Shown here piece after piece: positions 10,148 to 21,751 of a stretch of DNA of 64,000 nucleotides; position 1 is the first letter of the stretch, and each line of letters opens with the position of its first letter. This DNA is from Rhyacophila brunnea (Eukaryota; Arthropoda; Insecta; Trichoptera; Rhyacophilidae): assembly GCA_022495005.1 (NCBI GenBank), contig JAGYXB010000962.1, positions 124,001 through 188,000 on the forward strand. Reading direction: 5' to 3'. Made by a program: the position numbers and the translations under genes. The notes under the pieces are model-generated. The model saw only the letters and a program-made list of their open reading frames with translations. It was not told where the DNA came from and did not search any database.

Positions 10148-11903
10148 GCGCATCTATTCTATACCTGTGACTGCAATCGAGGGTAGTTCTTCAGATTTTT
10201 GTATTGGGATTATAATTTTTACAATACGTTAGTTGTAATTGTTACAATAAGTGCCATCTTTTAACAGCACCTCTCTTGACTGTGCTAAATTTTAGAGCGA
10301 GATAGACTGTTTAGATGGCTAATTTATTGTAACAATTATAATACGTCAATACAAAATATGATAAACTACCCTTGATAACCCAATAAAGCACCTGGAACCG
10401 ACAGGATAACAGCCGAGCTGATAAAGAGTGGTAGCCCAACACTGGAAGCAAATATCCACAAGATAATTCTCAATATTTGGGAAAAAGAAATTCCACCTGA
10501 GAAATGGAAGATGGGTATAATCGTGCCTATTCTGAAAAAGGGAGACAAAACAATGTGCGATAACTACAGAGGGATCACAATTCTAAACACAGCTTATAAA
10601 GTTTTCTCATCTGTACTGTATAGCAGTTTAATGATCTATGGTGAGGAAATCCTGGGAGAATACCAGTGCGGCTTCCGACCAAATAGATCCACCATAGATC
10701 AGATCCATCTCATGAGGCAAACTATGGAGAAAGCGCACGAATACAACCTTACACTCCACCACCTGTTTATTGATTTTAAACAAGCTTTCGACAGCGTGAA
10801 TAGGGATAAGATGCTGCAAAGCCTAAAAATACTGGGAATTCCCTTAAAACTAGTAAGGCTAATAAAGACCACACTGACGGATACTCAAGCAGTTGTCACT
10901 GTGCAAAATGAACAAACTTCAAAATCTAATCAGGTGTGAGACAAGGGGATGCGCTATCCACTATGGTATTTAACCTTGTGGTGGAATCCATAGCTCGTGA
11001 AACCACATAAGAGGATGCGTAGATAACAGTACAACGCAGATGTGCGCTTATGCTGACGACATAGTAATTACAAGCAGATCCAAACAGAGGATGATCGACC
11101 ATGGTGGCACTATGAAAATAAAAGCAGAAAACGCTGGGCTGCAAATAAACCAGTCAAAAACTAAGTATATGGTCAGCACACGCGATCAGGTACCGCTGCA
11201 GAATATAGACATAGGACAACATGCATATGAAGAGGTGGACAAGTTCACGTATCTCGGATCCAGCCTAAATACCCAAAATAAGACAGCAGAGGAGATAAAA
11301 ATCCGCCTTATCTCCGGGAATAAATGCTAGCATGCCTGCAAGCGACTGGTGGGGTCGAAAATTCTAGGCCGAAGAAGTAAACTTCTAAATTATAAAACAA
11401 TTATAAGGCCAGTGGTCACTTATGGCTGTGAGACTTGGTGCTTAACTCAAAACGAGGAAAACAAATTAGCTGTCTTCGAGCGCAAAATACTCCGCAAAAT
11501 CTTTGGACCCGTTGGAAAATGGGAACTACAGAATAAAAATGAGCCACGAGTTGGAAGAGCTGATTGGACAGCAAACAATCATAAGATACTGTAAGTCCCA
11601 AAGACTACGATGGGCGGGACATGTGGAGAGAATGCCTGAAGTAGAGCGCCAAGGATCATGACGAAGTGGCTACCCCAACGGAAGAGACCCAGAGGCCGTC
11701 CAAGAAGGAGATGGGCTGACGCCGTAGAAGTGGACTGGCTTCATATAGGAAGACCCGGTAACTGGAGAAGTGTGGCAAGAGACCGGAGTGAGTGGAGAGC
11801 GGTTGTGGAGAAGGCCAAATCCCACCCCGGGATGTAGCGCCGTGGAAGAAGAAGAGACCCTCGATAACCGCCGATAGCAGTCTTGTGTATAGAATACATG
11901 CGC
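10148..11903. mobile_element. Second member of the 7641-8754 MITE family, split by a non-LTR retrotransposon
   Basis: The left end GCGCATCTATTCTATAC pairs with the right end GTATAGAATACATGCGC. Internal words match the other copy (TTAGATGGCTAATTTATTG, ATGATAAACTACC). The element is broken at 10381-11856 by a retrotransposon. About 280 bp of original MITE remains. Confidence 0.7.
10381..11856 (+). pseudogene. Non-LTR retrotransposon, 5'-truncated, reverse transcriptase
   Basis: The element is flanked by a 13-bp duplication with one mismatch (ACCCTTGATAACC 10368-10380, ACCCTCGATAACC 11857-11869) and ends in a GAA-rich tail, as expected for target-primed reverse transcription. The frame from 10383 reads through RT motifs: WKMGIIVPILKKGDK, NYRGITILNTAYKVFS, YQCGFRPNRSTIDQI, FIDFKQAFDSV. 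A frameshift near 10935 separates these from GVRQGDALS. YADDIVI (RT catalytic DD) follows at about 11050. Later come TKYMVSTRD, FTYLGSSLN, YGCETWCLT and a C-terminal RWAGHVERMPE-like block. At least two further breaks occur, so it is dead. It is RTE-like in organisation, but the clade is uncertain. Confidence 0.85.
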
Positions 11904-12654
11904 AGGAGTTATTTTAGCAAATTATCAACATGTATAATACGGCCGGCCTCTATCAGTCGCAGAATATAACCAATGTTTTGTGCAATGTCAAAATGGAGAT
12001 TTTATGGTATTTTCAGAGCATAAGCCTGGACATTCCTTAAACGTTTATATAATTTTGAAGCCTTATTATCCTTTATATTTATTTTAAACATTTGATGACT
12101 GCATAAAGTATTTTTATTACATAAAATAGTATTCTTTTAAACCTCATGATCGTTCTAAAATATAGTCATATTTCAGTACATCCATGTTAAGATTTTTTAT
12201 ATTTACTTATTTTTAAACGCATTTATAAAACCATTGGTAAAATTAATGTTAACATTATATAATGAAATATTTACGACAAAAAAATATATTTATAATCGCT
12301 GTGATCTTGATCTCGCTGTGATTTGACAAGAATTAGGCATTTTATCATTCAAAAAATGGGCACGACTAACACATTTGAAGATAATTCTAAAGATACTGAT
12401 TATAAGCTATGTCTTTGACCATTTGAATGTGATAAAACATCCTACGAATAATGATTGTTTTATAATAATCATTGACCTAAGGTAGTATTTTTTTAAAATA
12501 CGCCATTTCTATTGGCATTTTCCAGTGGTTAAGCTACAACATACGGCCGTAGACATAAATTGACAAACGATAAATGAAGTAGGGAGTAAGATCTTGTGAA
12601 CGCACGTGATTGAACATGTACCTAACTGAAAAAAAGATTTTTTTTTTTTTCGAT
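11904..12654. other. AT-rich DNA without recognised features
   Basis: Nothing could be supported. A run of T at 12637-12650 precedes the SINE remnant. Confidence 0.35.
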
Positions 12655-12850
12655 TCGGTACTTTTGCCTAGGTTCGAATCCTAGGTCTGGTAAATACACA
12701 TATTGTTTTTCAATTTGTGTTTAGTCAGAATTTAGGCCTAATAGATTGAGCAAGTGTCGAACATCCATTTCTTGTAAAAACTAAAATCTGTTTATGTAAA
12801 CCTCCACTCTATGGATACCCATATGATCCAATTAGGATCGGACATAATCA
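12655..12850 (+). repeat. SINE remnant (tRNA-derived family)
   Basis: It holds the B-box-like GGTTCGAATCCTAGG followed by the family body (GGTAAATACACATATTG, TTCAATTTGTGTTT, GGCCTAATAGATTGAGCAAG, CCTCCACTCTATGGAT, GATCCAATTAGGATCGGACA). The tRNA-like head upstream of the B box is lost or diverged. Better copies are at 62106-62345, 41384-41790 and, reversed, 45512-45765. Confidence 0.7.
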
Positions 12851-13121
12851 GAACATTGGAAACATCGCCCAGCCGAGCGGTAGTGTGTCGTTACTCATGA
12901 TGTCAATCATTAGATCGGTCACTCCCATATACCGAAGTGGTTCACAGTAAAAATATATATAAAAATATTAAATATCTTTTTAAATTGGTGTAGCTTATGT
13001 CCTTTTTTTTGTATAATCCGGGATGAGGCATAATGGTAATAAAAAAAGCCATTAAATTAATATAATTATTGTTTTTATTGCAGAAATACAAATAAAAAAC
13101 AAAAAATAAAATCCAGACATG
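12851..13121. other. AT-rich DNA
   Basis: CAGCCGAGCGGTAGTGTGTC near 12873 resembles a tRNA-Ser-like D-arm and might be another SINE head. It is too weak to call. Confidence 0.3.
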
Positions 13122-13382
13122 ATATCATCACTGTTCTAGCAGAAGACACTAATTAGAAAATATGACATTGAGTTAGTTATACCAAAATGTTCCTTATTTC
13201 AAACTTTACCGTCTGGAAATCTTCTTAATAAAAAAACAGTCTTCATTTTAAAGTCATCCTTTTTACGATTAGTTAATAAACTCATATGATAGACCATTTC
13301 AAACATTTTAACAACTTCAAAGTCAAATTACTCAAAACTAGTATTCTCCAGTTAGTGTATTCTGCCAGAACAGGGACGATAT
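13122..13382. mobile_element. MITE, about 260 bp, copy 1 (CTGTTCTGGCAGAA family)
   Basis: The ends ATATCATCACTGTTCTAGC and GCCAGAACAGGGACGATAT are inverted repeats extending inward through AGAAGACACTAA. The interior (TTCCTTATTTCAAACTTTACC, GTCTGGAAATCTTCTTAAT) is shared with an inverted copy at 51304-51563. It is non-coding and its superfamily is not determined. Confidence 0.7.
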
Positions 13383-13583
13383 ACATAATAACAAAGCAAA
13401 ATAATGCGATCAGATCACAGAAAATTTATAAACCAAATTATGACAAAGGTAATTAACTATGACTATATTTAGTTACAGACATTTGTAATAGTTGAATAAT
13501 AGATTACACCATCATAAATCTACAGCTGGTCGGAAAACATTGCAACGTAAATTTTATATATTGTCAATACCTCGAGAAAAGTT

Positions 13584-13665
13584 TATTTATTTAAGAAAAC
13601 AAAACATTGTGGACATTACAAATCTAAATTCAAAACGTCCACAACATAAGATTTACAAAATATAA
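13584..13665 (-). repeat. Repeat shared with 13857-13945 (non-LTR 3' end)
   Basis: TTTATTTATTTAAG, CAAAACATTGTGGACAT and ACAAATCTAAATTCAA occur in the same order and orientation about 275 bases further on. The downstream copy adjoins the reverse-transcriptase remnant on the - strand, so both are probably 3' ends of that retrotransposon family. Confidence 0.5.
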
Positions 13666-13681
13666 TTCGTCATAATTAAAT

Positions 13682-13757
13682 AGGATGCCCGTAGCTTAAT
13701 TGGTAAAGCACATAAGCACGAAACCAGTGGTTATAAGTTCAAGTCCCGTCGGGCGCA
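13682..13757 (+). pseudogene. tRNA-like sequence, retroposed pseudogene
   Basis: Pol III-type boxes are present: TAGCTTAATTGG (A box) and AAGTTCAAGTCC (near B box). GCCCG...CGGGC can form an acceptor-like stem. The T-stem (ATAAG against CCCGT) does not pair and an A-run follows directly, as in a retroposed copy or SINE head. I do not count it as a functional tRNA. Confidence 0.45.
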
Positions 13758-13856
13758 TTAAAAAAAATCTAGCAAGTAAATGTTTTCAAATTATCAATAT
13801 AAATAATGTTACATTCTCAAACTGTTGAATAAAAGAAATTGTTTATAAATTTACAT

Positions 13857-14950
13857 GTTTATTTATTTAAGCATACAAAACATTGTGGACATAACAAATC
13901 TAAATTCAAGACGTACACAACATGAGATTTACATTACATAACAAATATTACCCTCACAAGAGAGAAGAGAATATAGAATATAATAATAATAATAACAGAA
14001 AAAAATTAAATCAAAACATATTTAACTACAATAATTTAATACTGAAAAATAAAATTTTGAAAACAAAAAACATACAATTTTATACAGATAAATAAAGTTT
14101 CAAAAACAAAATGCGAAGTACATCATTGAAAATGTCTGTCTTCAGAGAGCGCATTTACTAATCTAGCACCCCTCGTTAATGGTGCCTGATAGGTTTGACA
14201 TAACGGTTCCGATCCAGAATAAATCATGGCTGCGACCACGTAGGTAATTGACAGGCGCATGTAAATTCAAATTTATTAGGACACCGGGATTGGAAACCAT
14301 CCCTCGCGAAAGCTCCTTTCAAGACCAGAAGAGATTCAAGAGAGTGAAACTTCTGAAAGACTTCAGATGCACACCCAGGGTACTCAACATATTGACAACG
14401 TTGCTAAAAATAAGATTTGAGAATATTTACAAAATTAATAGATCCGCCTACTGCACTCAGTTTAGTTAAAAGAATATCATGATCAACTCGATCGAAAGCT
14501 TTCGACATATCCGTATAGATTGCAAAAACTTGGCAATGTTTGTCCAGAGTCTAGACTTTAGAAAAGGAGATATGTATTCAGTGTACTCTATGAGGTTGGC
14601 AACTGTTGATCGAGTAGATCGAAAACCATGTTGAGCGTCAGTCAGCTGACCATCCACATGTTTATATATATATATTTATGTAAAATGGACTCGAATAGTT
14701 TGACCGGTGCAGTAGAACAGCCACTGGGCGAAAGTTAGTTATTTCAGAGACCGAGCCATTCTTATGTACCAGTCTTATGCGAGTTAAGCTCCAACAATCA
14801 GGGAAAGTAGATTTACTTAAACATAGATTGAAAATATAATACAACAAAGGATCACTCAAAAGTTTTTTTTGCATCCTTTAAATAGCCATGGAGGAATGCC
14901 ATCTGGACCTACTGAGGTTTTCGGATAATAGTCTATCGTTATCTATAAGT
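13857..14950 (-). pseudogene. Non-LTR retrotransposon remnant (CR1/Jockey-like reverse transcriptase)
   Basis: The - strand encodes scattered RT blocks in order: VGPDGIPPWLFKGC near 14900, then DPLLYYIFNLCLSKSTFPDC, NFRPVAVL, DGQLTDAQHGFRSTRSTV at about 14600-14657, and a DMSKAFDRVDHDIL-like block near 14480-14510. They lie in different frames with stops between them. The last part toward 14240 is in yet another frame, and 13857-13945 may be the element's 3' end. It is a dead copy. Confidence 0.7.
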
Positions 14951-15160
14951 TCTTATGTAAGTACAGAATAAATTATTATGTAGAAGTAAAAGGTAAATTA
15001 CTATTAATTTTGATTGTTTGTTTAAAGATAATTAAAATCAAAATATTTACAGAAGCTGATTATCTTAAATTACAAAAATATATGCACATATTATCGTCCC
15101 CTGATTAACACAAAAACATCGACAAAAAATGCGTTGAGTTAAATATGCAGTTTGCATGAG
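14951..15160. other. AT-rich DNA between retrotransposon remnants
   Basis: No feature is supported. Confidence 0.3.
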
Positions 15161-15880
15161 TTAATGCTTAAAATCTCAGAGTCCGAAAGCATTCCAGCTG
15201 ATTGGCAAATCAGCGTTAACTGTCCAATATATAAAAAAGGAGACAGACTGCGATGTGAAAATTTCAGAGGGGAGCACAAGTTATAAGGTATTCACAATGA
15301 TCCTGAAGACAAAGCTGGAAGGTTACGCGGAAAACATAGTAAGTGAATACCAAGCTGGCTTCAGGGCAGGACGGTCTACAACGGATCAGCTCTTTACAGT
15401 TCGCCAAATACTGGAAATATGCTGGGAATTTGATGTGGACATTTATCAGCTCTTTGTTGATTTTAAGCAGGCATATGACAGCATCGATCAGGAAACACTA
15501 TTCACTGTCCTTCTGGACTTTGAGATCCCACCAAAACTAGTCAGGCTTGTTAGAATCACACTGCAGAATACACACTCCCAGGTGAAGGTGAATGGCCAAC
15601 TGACGGAGGGCTTTGAAGTATCTTGGGGTCTAAAGCAGGGAGCATGGCTCCCATGTTGTTCAACTTAGCCCTCCAATATCGCATTTTTGAATCGGCATAA
15701 AAAAACAAACGCGAGTGTAGAAAAAAGCACAACAACTCGATGGTGTTAATCGGTTTCTATGAGATTTTGTATTTCGCGATTACTTTCAATACCTATTCCC
15801 GGCACAACCTAGGTGACGTAATTTATTTGGGAGTAACAATAAAGTCTCGCGTTCGAGCGCCAAGCGGTCGTATTTAATTT
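15161..15880 (+). pseudogene. RTE-like non-LTR retrotransposon fragment
   Basis: The + strand reads ADWQISVNCPIYKKGDRL, then from 15255 TSYKVFTMILKTKLEGYAEN, EYQAGFRAGRSTTDQLF, YQLFVDFKQAYDSID and SWGLKQGAW. The frame breaks at about 15650, and a last recognisable block VIYLGVTIKS lies at about 15815. Both the catalytic YADD block and the N-terminus are missing. It is a truncated, internally deleted copy. Confidence 0.75.
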
Positions 15881-16162
15881 TGGAATGGCTGTAAACGCCG
15901 TGATTGCCCAGAGTCTGGCGTTTGCAGGCGATCGTTGCGCGAGAGTCGTCACGCACGAGCGCTTGTGGACAGGTGAATTAGGTCACATGTACCTGGAGAA
16001 CACACGATTTGTTACTCGTGCGCATAAACGCGCCATGTGTTCATTAATGTTCAGACTTTTTTAACGCAACACAGAACACACACAATTGTAATAGTTATTA
16101 CCTTATAGAAACAGTCACATATTTTAGTCACACTTAATTAATGTTTGTGGCTCAACTATAAT
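15881..16162. other. Moderately GC-rich flank downstream of the piggyBac transposase
   Basis: The segment is locally richer in CG than its surroundings (GCGATCGTTGCGCGAGAGTC near 15929). It may be the terminal part of the piggyBac element, but I found no convincing terminal inverted repeat with TTAA. TTAACGCA occurs at 16059 and, inverted, at 18408; the match stops there. Confidence 0.3.
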
Positions 16163-17857
16163 TCAAAAATTGATTTTCTCATGGTAGTCATAAAAACAGG
16201 GCGCAGAGCATAAAGCGACATCACATGCTTCACACATAATATTCGTCATTTTTCTTTTTTTATCTTTAGGGGTTGAAGCACATACACGACATCTTCGATA
16301 TGGTTTTGTTTTATTTTCTGTTGGAGGAATTTTACGAGGCAAATGTTTTAAGAGTTCTGTTTTAAGCATTCTTTTTGGGTTATTAGCAACACGAGTGTAT
16401 TGTAATGTTGATGGTCTTGAGGCACTACCATATGTTTGGATTAATTGACGGATTACGTTTAATTGAAAGACAGCTAAATTAATTTTTTTACCTGTTACAA
16501 CTTTGTAAAGAATACTACTATTTAATAAAAATAAATCTATGATGTGGAATCCAACCTTTTTGTACCACTTTAGACTCTTACGCATACATGTAAGGCTGCT
16601 CAACATCATGTCAGCTTTGTCTACCGTGCCCATATTTTTATTATAATCCACAACGCATTTTGGTTTTATAATGGGTTGCCCTGTGGCCCTATTAATTTTA
16701 TCTGTCGGTACCATGGAGTCATCGTGCATAGTACTGATCATATGCACTTCCCGCTTATCATGCCATTTTAACGCGAGCAATGGGCCACAACTAAAAGATT
16801 TTATTTCACCTTTCTTTAGTTTATCAAATTTCGGCATCGACATTCGTGTTCCACGTACCGTGCCGCAAGCATTTGTCTTTTGTTTGTGCAGAAACTGAAA
16901 TAATTCTGGGCTGCTGTACCAATTATCACAAAATAGTTTATGCCCTTTACCAAAATAATCCTTCATCAAAGTGGTGACAGCAGCCCCAGATATTCCTAAA
17001 AGTTCACTATCACTTATTTCGGTTTCTACGCCACAATAAATAATAAAGTCTAAAATATAACCGGTTTCCACATCACAAATCACAAATAATTTAATACCAA
17101 ACCTATGCCTTTTTGACGGTATGAACTGTTTGAATATTAATCTCCCTTTAAAAACAATAATACTTTCGTCGATGCAGAGATTTTCGTTTGGTAGCATTGT
17201 TTCTTTAAATATTTTTCTACAGTGGTCAAGGAGTGAGCGCACTTTATAAAGGCGATCTCCCGTAGGAGTTTCGGTATCAGAGTAATGTAGCATTTGTAGA
17301 ATCACCTCATATCGATCTCTTACCATAGTTTGGCCAAATATTTTAGAATTCATTAATGGATCGGCACTCCAATGTTCTTCTATTGTGAGATGGCGATTTC
17401 TCGTCATCAACATAGATACAGCATAAAAAACATACAGCTCTTCTGGGCATGTATCATACCAGGCATGGATCCTTGCATTCGGAGTGTGGGCCTGTGTCTT
17501 GAGCATGTGGTTGTGGTAATTATTTGTGTGGTTTACTATAGTATTCATTATTGTTTGGTTAAGAAAATGACAAAAAAAATCCATTTCTGTTGAATTTTCA
17601 TTCAAATGCACACTAGGGTTAACGCCTGAGTTAAAACTGTCAAAATCGTATGTGATCGGCACGAAGGGACCCGCAGTCCACGATTGAAGTAAACTGTCTG
17701 GTGCTGCACTGCTAGACGGTTCAGCCACTCCTTCATCACTGTCTATATTGGAAAGCTCGTCAACATTGTCGGGATATTCTACCAGGGCAGCTTCTTCATT
17801 ATCACTTTCCATTTCATAGTCGGAATCCATGCAGTCAACATCAGAGATAATAGACAT
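16163..17857 (-). CDS. piggyBac-type transposase (DDE_Tnp_1_7), uninterrupted
   Basis: This transposase would cut and paste DNA at TTAA sites. The open frame runs unbroken for 564 residues from the ATG at 17857, which has A at -3. A longer reading to 17881 would need a TTG start and is not preferred. An acidic N-terminus (residues 8-42) is typical. The three catalytic Asp are present: LCIDESI (about D230), LFCDNWYSS (about D311) and NMGTVDKADMM (about D413). The C-terminus (about 523-557) is a Cys-rich zinc domain: RCRVCAS, then MCEACDVALC, APCFYDYH. Length and order match the family. No stop or frameshift is seen, which is rare in this window full of dead elements. It could be a recently active transposon or a domesticated PGBD-type host gene. 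The lack of obvious TTAA-bounded inverted repeats leaves both open. Confidence 0.9.
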   Translation of the reverse strand: MSIISDVDCMDSDYEMESDNEEAALVEYPDNVDELSNIDSDEGVAEPSSSAAPDSLLQSWTAGPFVPITYDFDSFNSGVNPSVHLNENSTEMDFFCHFLNQTIMNTIVNHTNNYHNHMLKTQAHTPNARIHAWYDTCPEELYVFYAVSMLMTRNRHLTIEEHWSADPLMNSKIFGQTMVRDRYEVILQMLHYSDTETPTGDRLYKVRSLLDHCRKIFKETMLPNENLCIDESIIVFKGRLIFKQFIPSKRHRFGIKLFVICDVETGYILDFIIYCGVETEISDSELLGISGAAVTTLMKDYFGKGHKLFCDNWYSSPELFQFLHKQKTNACGTVRGTRMSMPKFDKLKKGEIKSFSCGPLLALKWHDKREVHMISTMHDDSMVPTDKINRATGQPIIKPKCVVDYNKNMGTVDKADMMLSSLTCMRKSLKWYKKVGFHIIDLFLLNSSILYKVVTGKKINLAVFQLNVIRQLIQTYGSASRPSTLQYTRVANNPKRMLKTELLKHLPRKIPPTENKTKPYRRCRVCASTPKDKKRKMTNIMCEACDVALCSAPCFYDYHEKINF

Positions 17858-18929
17858 TTTTATGAATGAAATGAAATACAAACACTAAATATATATTATA
17901 ATTTAACAGTTTTGAGAAAATTTAAAGTTTTAATTAACTACACAATAATATAAACTTTGGATCTTTTCATTTGATGCAAAAATATAAATTATGTAGTTTT
18001 ACGCAAATTTACAATAAATAATTTCAATAAACATATATTACATTTTAATCTTAGTTCTTTATTCGACTGAAATGGGAGGAATTTTAATCTTCACATTCCT
18101 TATAATGAAAAAAAAATAGTGGCCGTGAATTTTGAAAATCTATTTTACAGTACTTTACTAATATTTTGCAAAAAAGTGTGATTTTTTACTGATTATTATT
18201 TACCTATTCTCAATTTTTCGTATATATTTTCATACAGTACAACAGATTAATTAACATTGATAAAATAAGTCATGGTTTCTCTAATGTCGTGTATTTTATC
18301 GATTCACCGAAACAATATTTTACAATATTATATAAATGCAATATATTACGATTAAGTACCGGATTTTGACTGTTAATTGCTATTCCTTCGCCTTGGGAGT
18401 GCGTTAATCGATAGGGTGAACAGTGGACATACGCCAAATGCTGTCAAACGATTTATCTGAAACATTCACAATTACAAAATATTAATTATAATTTAAGAAT
18501 TAACATCTTTTAGTTTACAAATTTGGATTAATGTATTTCACTAACAATTTTTATAAATTAATATTAACTATCTTGAACTATGCAAGAATCAGTGCCAAAA
18601 CTAATATTTTTAATAGCAACACCATGTTCATTGTAAACCAGTCATAAGCAAGGGTCAACACGATCGATTCGTTACATGTAAGTAGGCCATTACAACAATA
18701 CTGAAATGAATTAACTATAGAATTTAATTTACAAGCGTAGATAGATAATATGTAATCCTCATCCGCTTAAAAATGAGAACCCATGTACCTAAGTACTAAT
18801 TGGCATCACTGACTAATCATAACCAATATAATATTATTATCGTTGATTTATAACTGGATTTGTGTAAAATACTGTTTTAAAAGTTTGAAATTAGAACAGA
18901 TTCATACCATTAAAAATATGTATTTATAG
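17858..18929. other. AT-rich upstream flank of the piggyBac transposase
   Basis: No exon is visible. CCTTCGCCTTGGGAGTGCG next to TTAA at about 18390-18412 might be an element end, but its partner was not found. Confidence 0.3.
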
Positions 18930-19084
18930 ACCTACAAACTTATCTGTAGAATGGCCAAAAATGGAACTACGAACTACCATAGGACGCCATTTTGAAAATG
19001 TCAGATTTTGTCCAGTTACGAGTCTTGATTGGGTAGTTTTCGACAATGGCTCCCCCATCCCATTCTTCAGATAAGTTTGTAGGT
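18930..19084. mobile_element. Short MITE with ACCTACAAACTTATC ends
   Basis: The ends ACCTACAAACTTATCT and AGATAAGTTTGTAGGT are inverted. The interior contains GAACTACGAACTACCAT, a GCCATTTTGAAAA block, CTTGATTGGGTAGTTTTC and CCATTCTT. A copy in the opposite orientation is at 31606-31779. Confidence 0.65.
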
Positions 19085-20523
19085 ATGTACCTTGTGGTTG
19101 AACAAAGCATCGAACTTCACCGCCGATAGACGTAGGAATAATCGTGTGAATAAGATCCATGATTTCGGAATTTGTCAACCTGAAATCACATAATGAATGA
19201 CATTTGAATTTATCTAACAAATTATACCTGCAAAATGTCATTATAACGACTGTATATTTAATGAATTTACTGGCACCAATGGTGTGTTATAATAACTGAT
19301 ACATCTATAGACGTCGTTTTTTTAAGTGTGATATGACAGAACGTCTATAGACATCCTGTGCTGTGGAACGTAATACGACACGACATGTATAGAAGCCGTA
19401 TTTTGGATTAAAACATTATGTTCCCTATCTACTTGTGTCATGGTGCAAACATATTTCCATTAGATTGTGTCGTATCTTAAGACATACTCATTTCTATATA
19501 TTATCTAAATCGAAAAATTAAAGTTTCAATATGTATCACTAACATGTATGAGCTGACATATTGTGTCCGCGAATGTGTGAACACGTAAAAATGCTGAAAC
19601 GGGACGCATTGTTGTCATTGTATGGTGCTATTCGGATGTTGTGAAAATTGGTAAACGTCAGAATTGCGCTGCGCAGTATTGTTCGTTTTATTATGGTAGG
19701 TTTGCCACTATCATTCTACTGCGCCATGCAAGTTCCAACTATTGCATGATAATTAAAATTGCTGAGCTTCTTCAATCCATGCATGCAGTCTTGCAACTAC
19801 ATGTTTACATTCACATTTTCTTGTGGACGCCATTATATATTATACTGTCAGCAGTAAATCCATGCACGTATAAACTGGCTATTACTCCGAAGGTAGCAAA
19901 AGTTACTAAAAGTCGTTGAAGCGATGTGACATTACTAATAAACAAGCAGAAAGGTCGCCTGTTGCACGTGAGATACATCTCATTAATATGACAATAGCAT
20001 GTATATTGTATTCATAATATGGTCTCATGTCATGATCTTTGACAATTTTCTATTCTATTCAATTCTACCTTGGATTTTCCTCCTACAGGAATCCCGCGTC
20101 TTCAAACACTTCTGGTTTGTGATGAAATCCGCCATCAGTAAATAATCGTACATTCTGTCCAATTCGAGAATCATGAAGTACTTGCCAATTCGGGTTGGAA
20201 TTATACGTTCCTAGATTGACTTTTCATTTCCAGTGTTCCTTTTTCCGTTCCGTTGCCTATAAAAAGAGAGATAATCACATGATTAACAGTGTAGTAAATT
20301 ATTTCGAACGATATTTTTCGTCAAAAAATAAAGCACAATTACATCGCAAAACTTTTGTCTGTAGACTTACGTTGGAAAAAGACTTCTAAACGTCAATATC
20401 AAGTCACATAACTATCCATATTTTCAATAAAATTTTAAAATATGTCACGAAATCAGAGCGGCTTGCCTGAGCATTTTATGCGGCTACTTACACGTCATAA
20501 TAATAATATTATAAATAATATGC
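19085..20523. other. Intergenic AT-rich DNA
   Basis: No gene could be supported. The words ATCTATAGACGTC / ACGTCTATAGACATC recur near 19300-19350. Small open frames here have no recognisable domain. Confidence 0.4.
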
Positions 20524-21751
20524 TTTACATCCAGTGTTGCCATATTTTGAAACTGTAATTATAGTACAGTGACTTCAAAATTATAGTATTTCGGCAAAAA
20601 ATATAGTACGCGTTGAATGACCAATAATTTTCTGCATTTTCAAATTGTTTTTTTAGACAAAATTCGAATGTTAAGTCAGTGGTTTCCAATCTTTATGTTA
20701 CTACGCCTCCCTTTTAAAAATCTAATCTAGACGCCCCCCCCTTATTTCATTAAATAATACAGACACCTTTTTAAATAGTCAACAATGTACCTACTTAAGA
20801 ATACAAAAATGAAAAAAAAAATAAACAAGGTTAAACTACTTATATTACATTATTTATTGACGAATGTGCTTGTTTATTAGCACAATCAATTTCAATAGTA
20901 GTCAATCCAAACTTTTTTTTGCTATTAATAAAATTATGTGAAAAGTGCATTAGCAAACTAACCAAGAACTCAGTAAATAGATTTTTGTTTGCTTCAATAT
21001 ATCTGGCGTAGAAATCATTTAAAAGTGGAGACATCGCGAACTTTTTTTTTTGTCATTTTGATTTCCTAAGCTCCAATTTGTTATGAATGCCTTCACTTTG
21101 TCGTTCTAAATCAGTGAATGCTAAAGCCTCCCCAAACCAAAGCGAATATTCGCAGCGAATTCGCAACGCCCTCGCTGTCGCTGTCGCTGCCGCTTGGATT
21201 TGATGCGAATTTCGCGTTTGGCCCCACACCAAAGCGTCAGTGACGCAGCCATAAACTAAATAATTTTATTTACGCGCCAGATTTAAAATTGTAAATAATA
21301 TTAATATTTTACGCCAAATATTCTATAATTTTTATGAATTAAATATGAAAAATATACGTACACTATAGCGCTTTCAGAATTGCTACAACTTTTACCCACT
21401 TTGCGTAAAATGTATTTTAATTATCTGAAACAAGGTTGCAGCATTGGATGCAGCCATAGACTAAATACATATACGAATGTCAAAGTGACAGTTGTTTGTT
21501 GACAAAATGTACACGTCCTCTGAATGCTTATTACACGCTGAAGATATAATGAGATGGCGTGCGACAAATTACATCGACATTTAATATAACCTTACTTTAT
21601 GACAGGGCAAGATTGCCATGGCTCATAGGTAAGATAGATTTACTCAGTTTCATAACTGCACATATTATAAATAAGCATTTACCATGAAGGGTTAACAGGA
21701 TTTGAAGGTAATATGCTATTGAAATAACATGTCTCCTTATTTGAATTGTAG

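Noticed and set aside
13682..13757. Functional tRNA gene
   Set aside because: The T-stem does not pair, an A run replaces the Pol III terminator, and a similar degenerate copy exists at 44938.
17858..17881. Longer piggyBac protein starting at 17881
   Set aside because: The first codon of that reading is TTG. The ATG at 17857 has a good context and is preferred.
16059..18412. TTAACGCA and its inverse as piggyBac element termini
   Set aside because: The match ends after eight bases, including TTAA itself, which is too short to support terminal inverted repeats.
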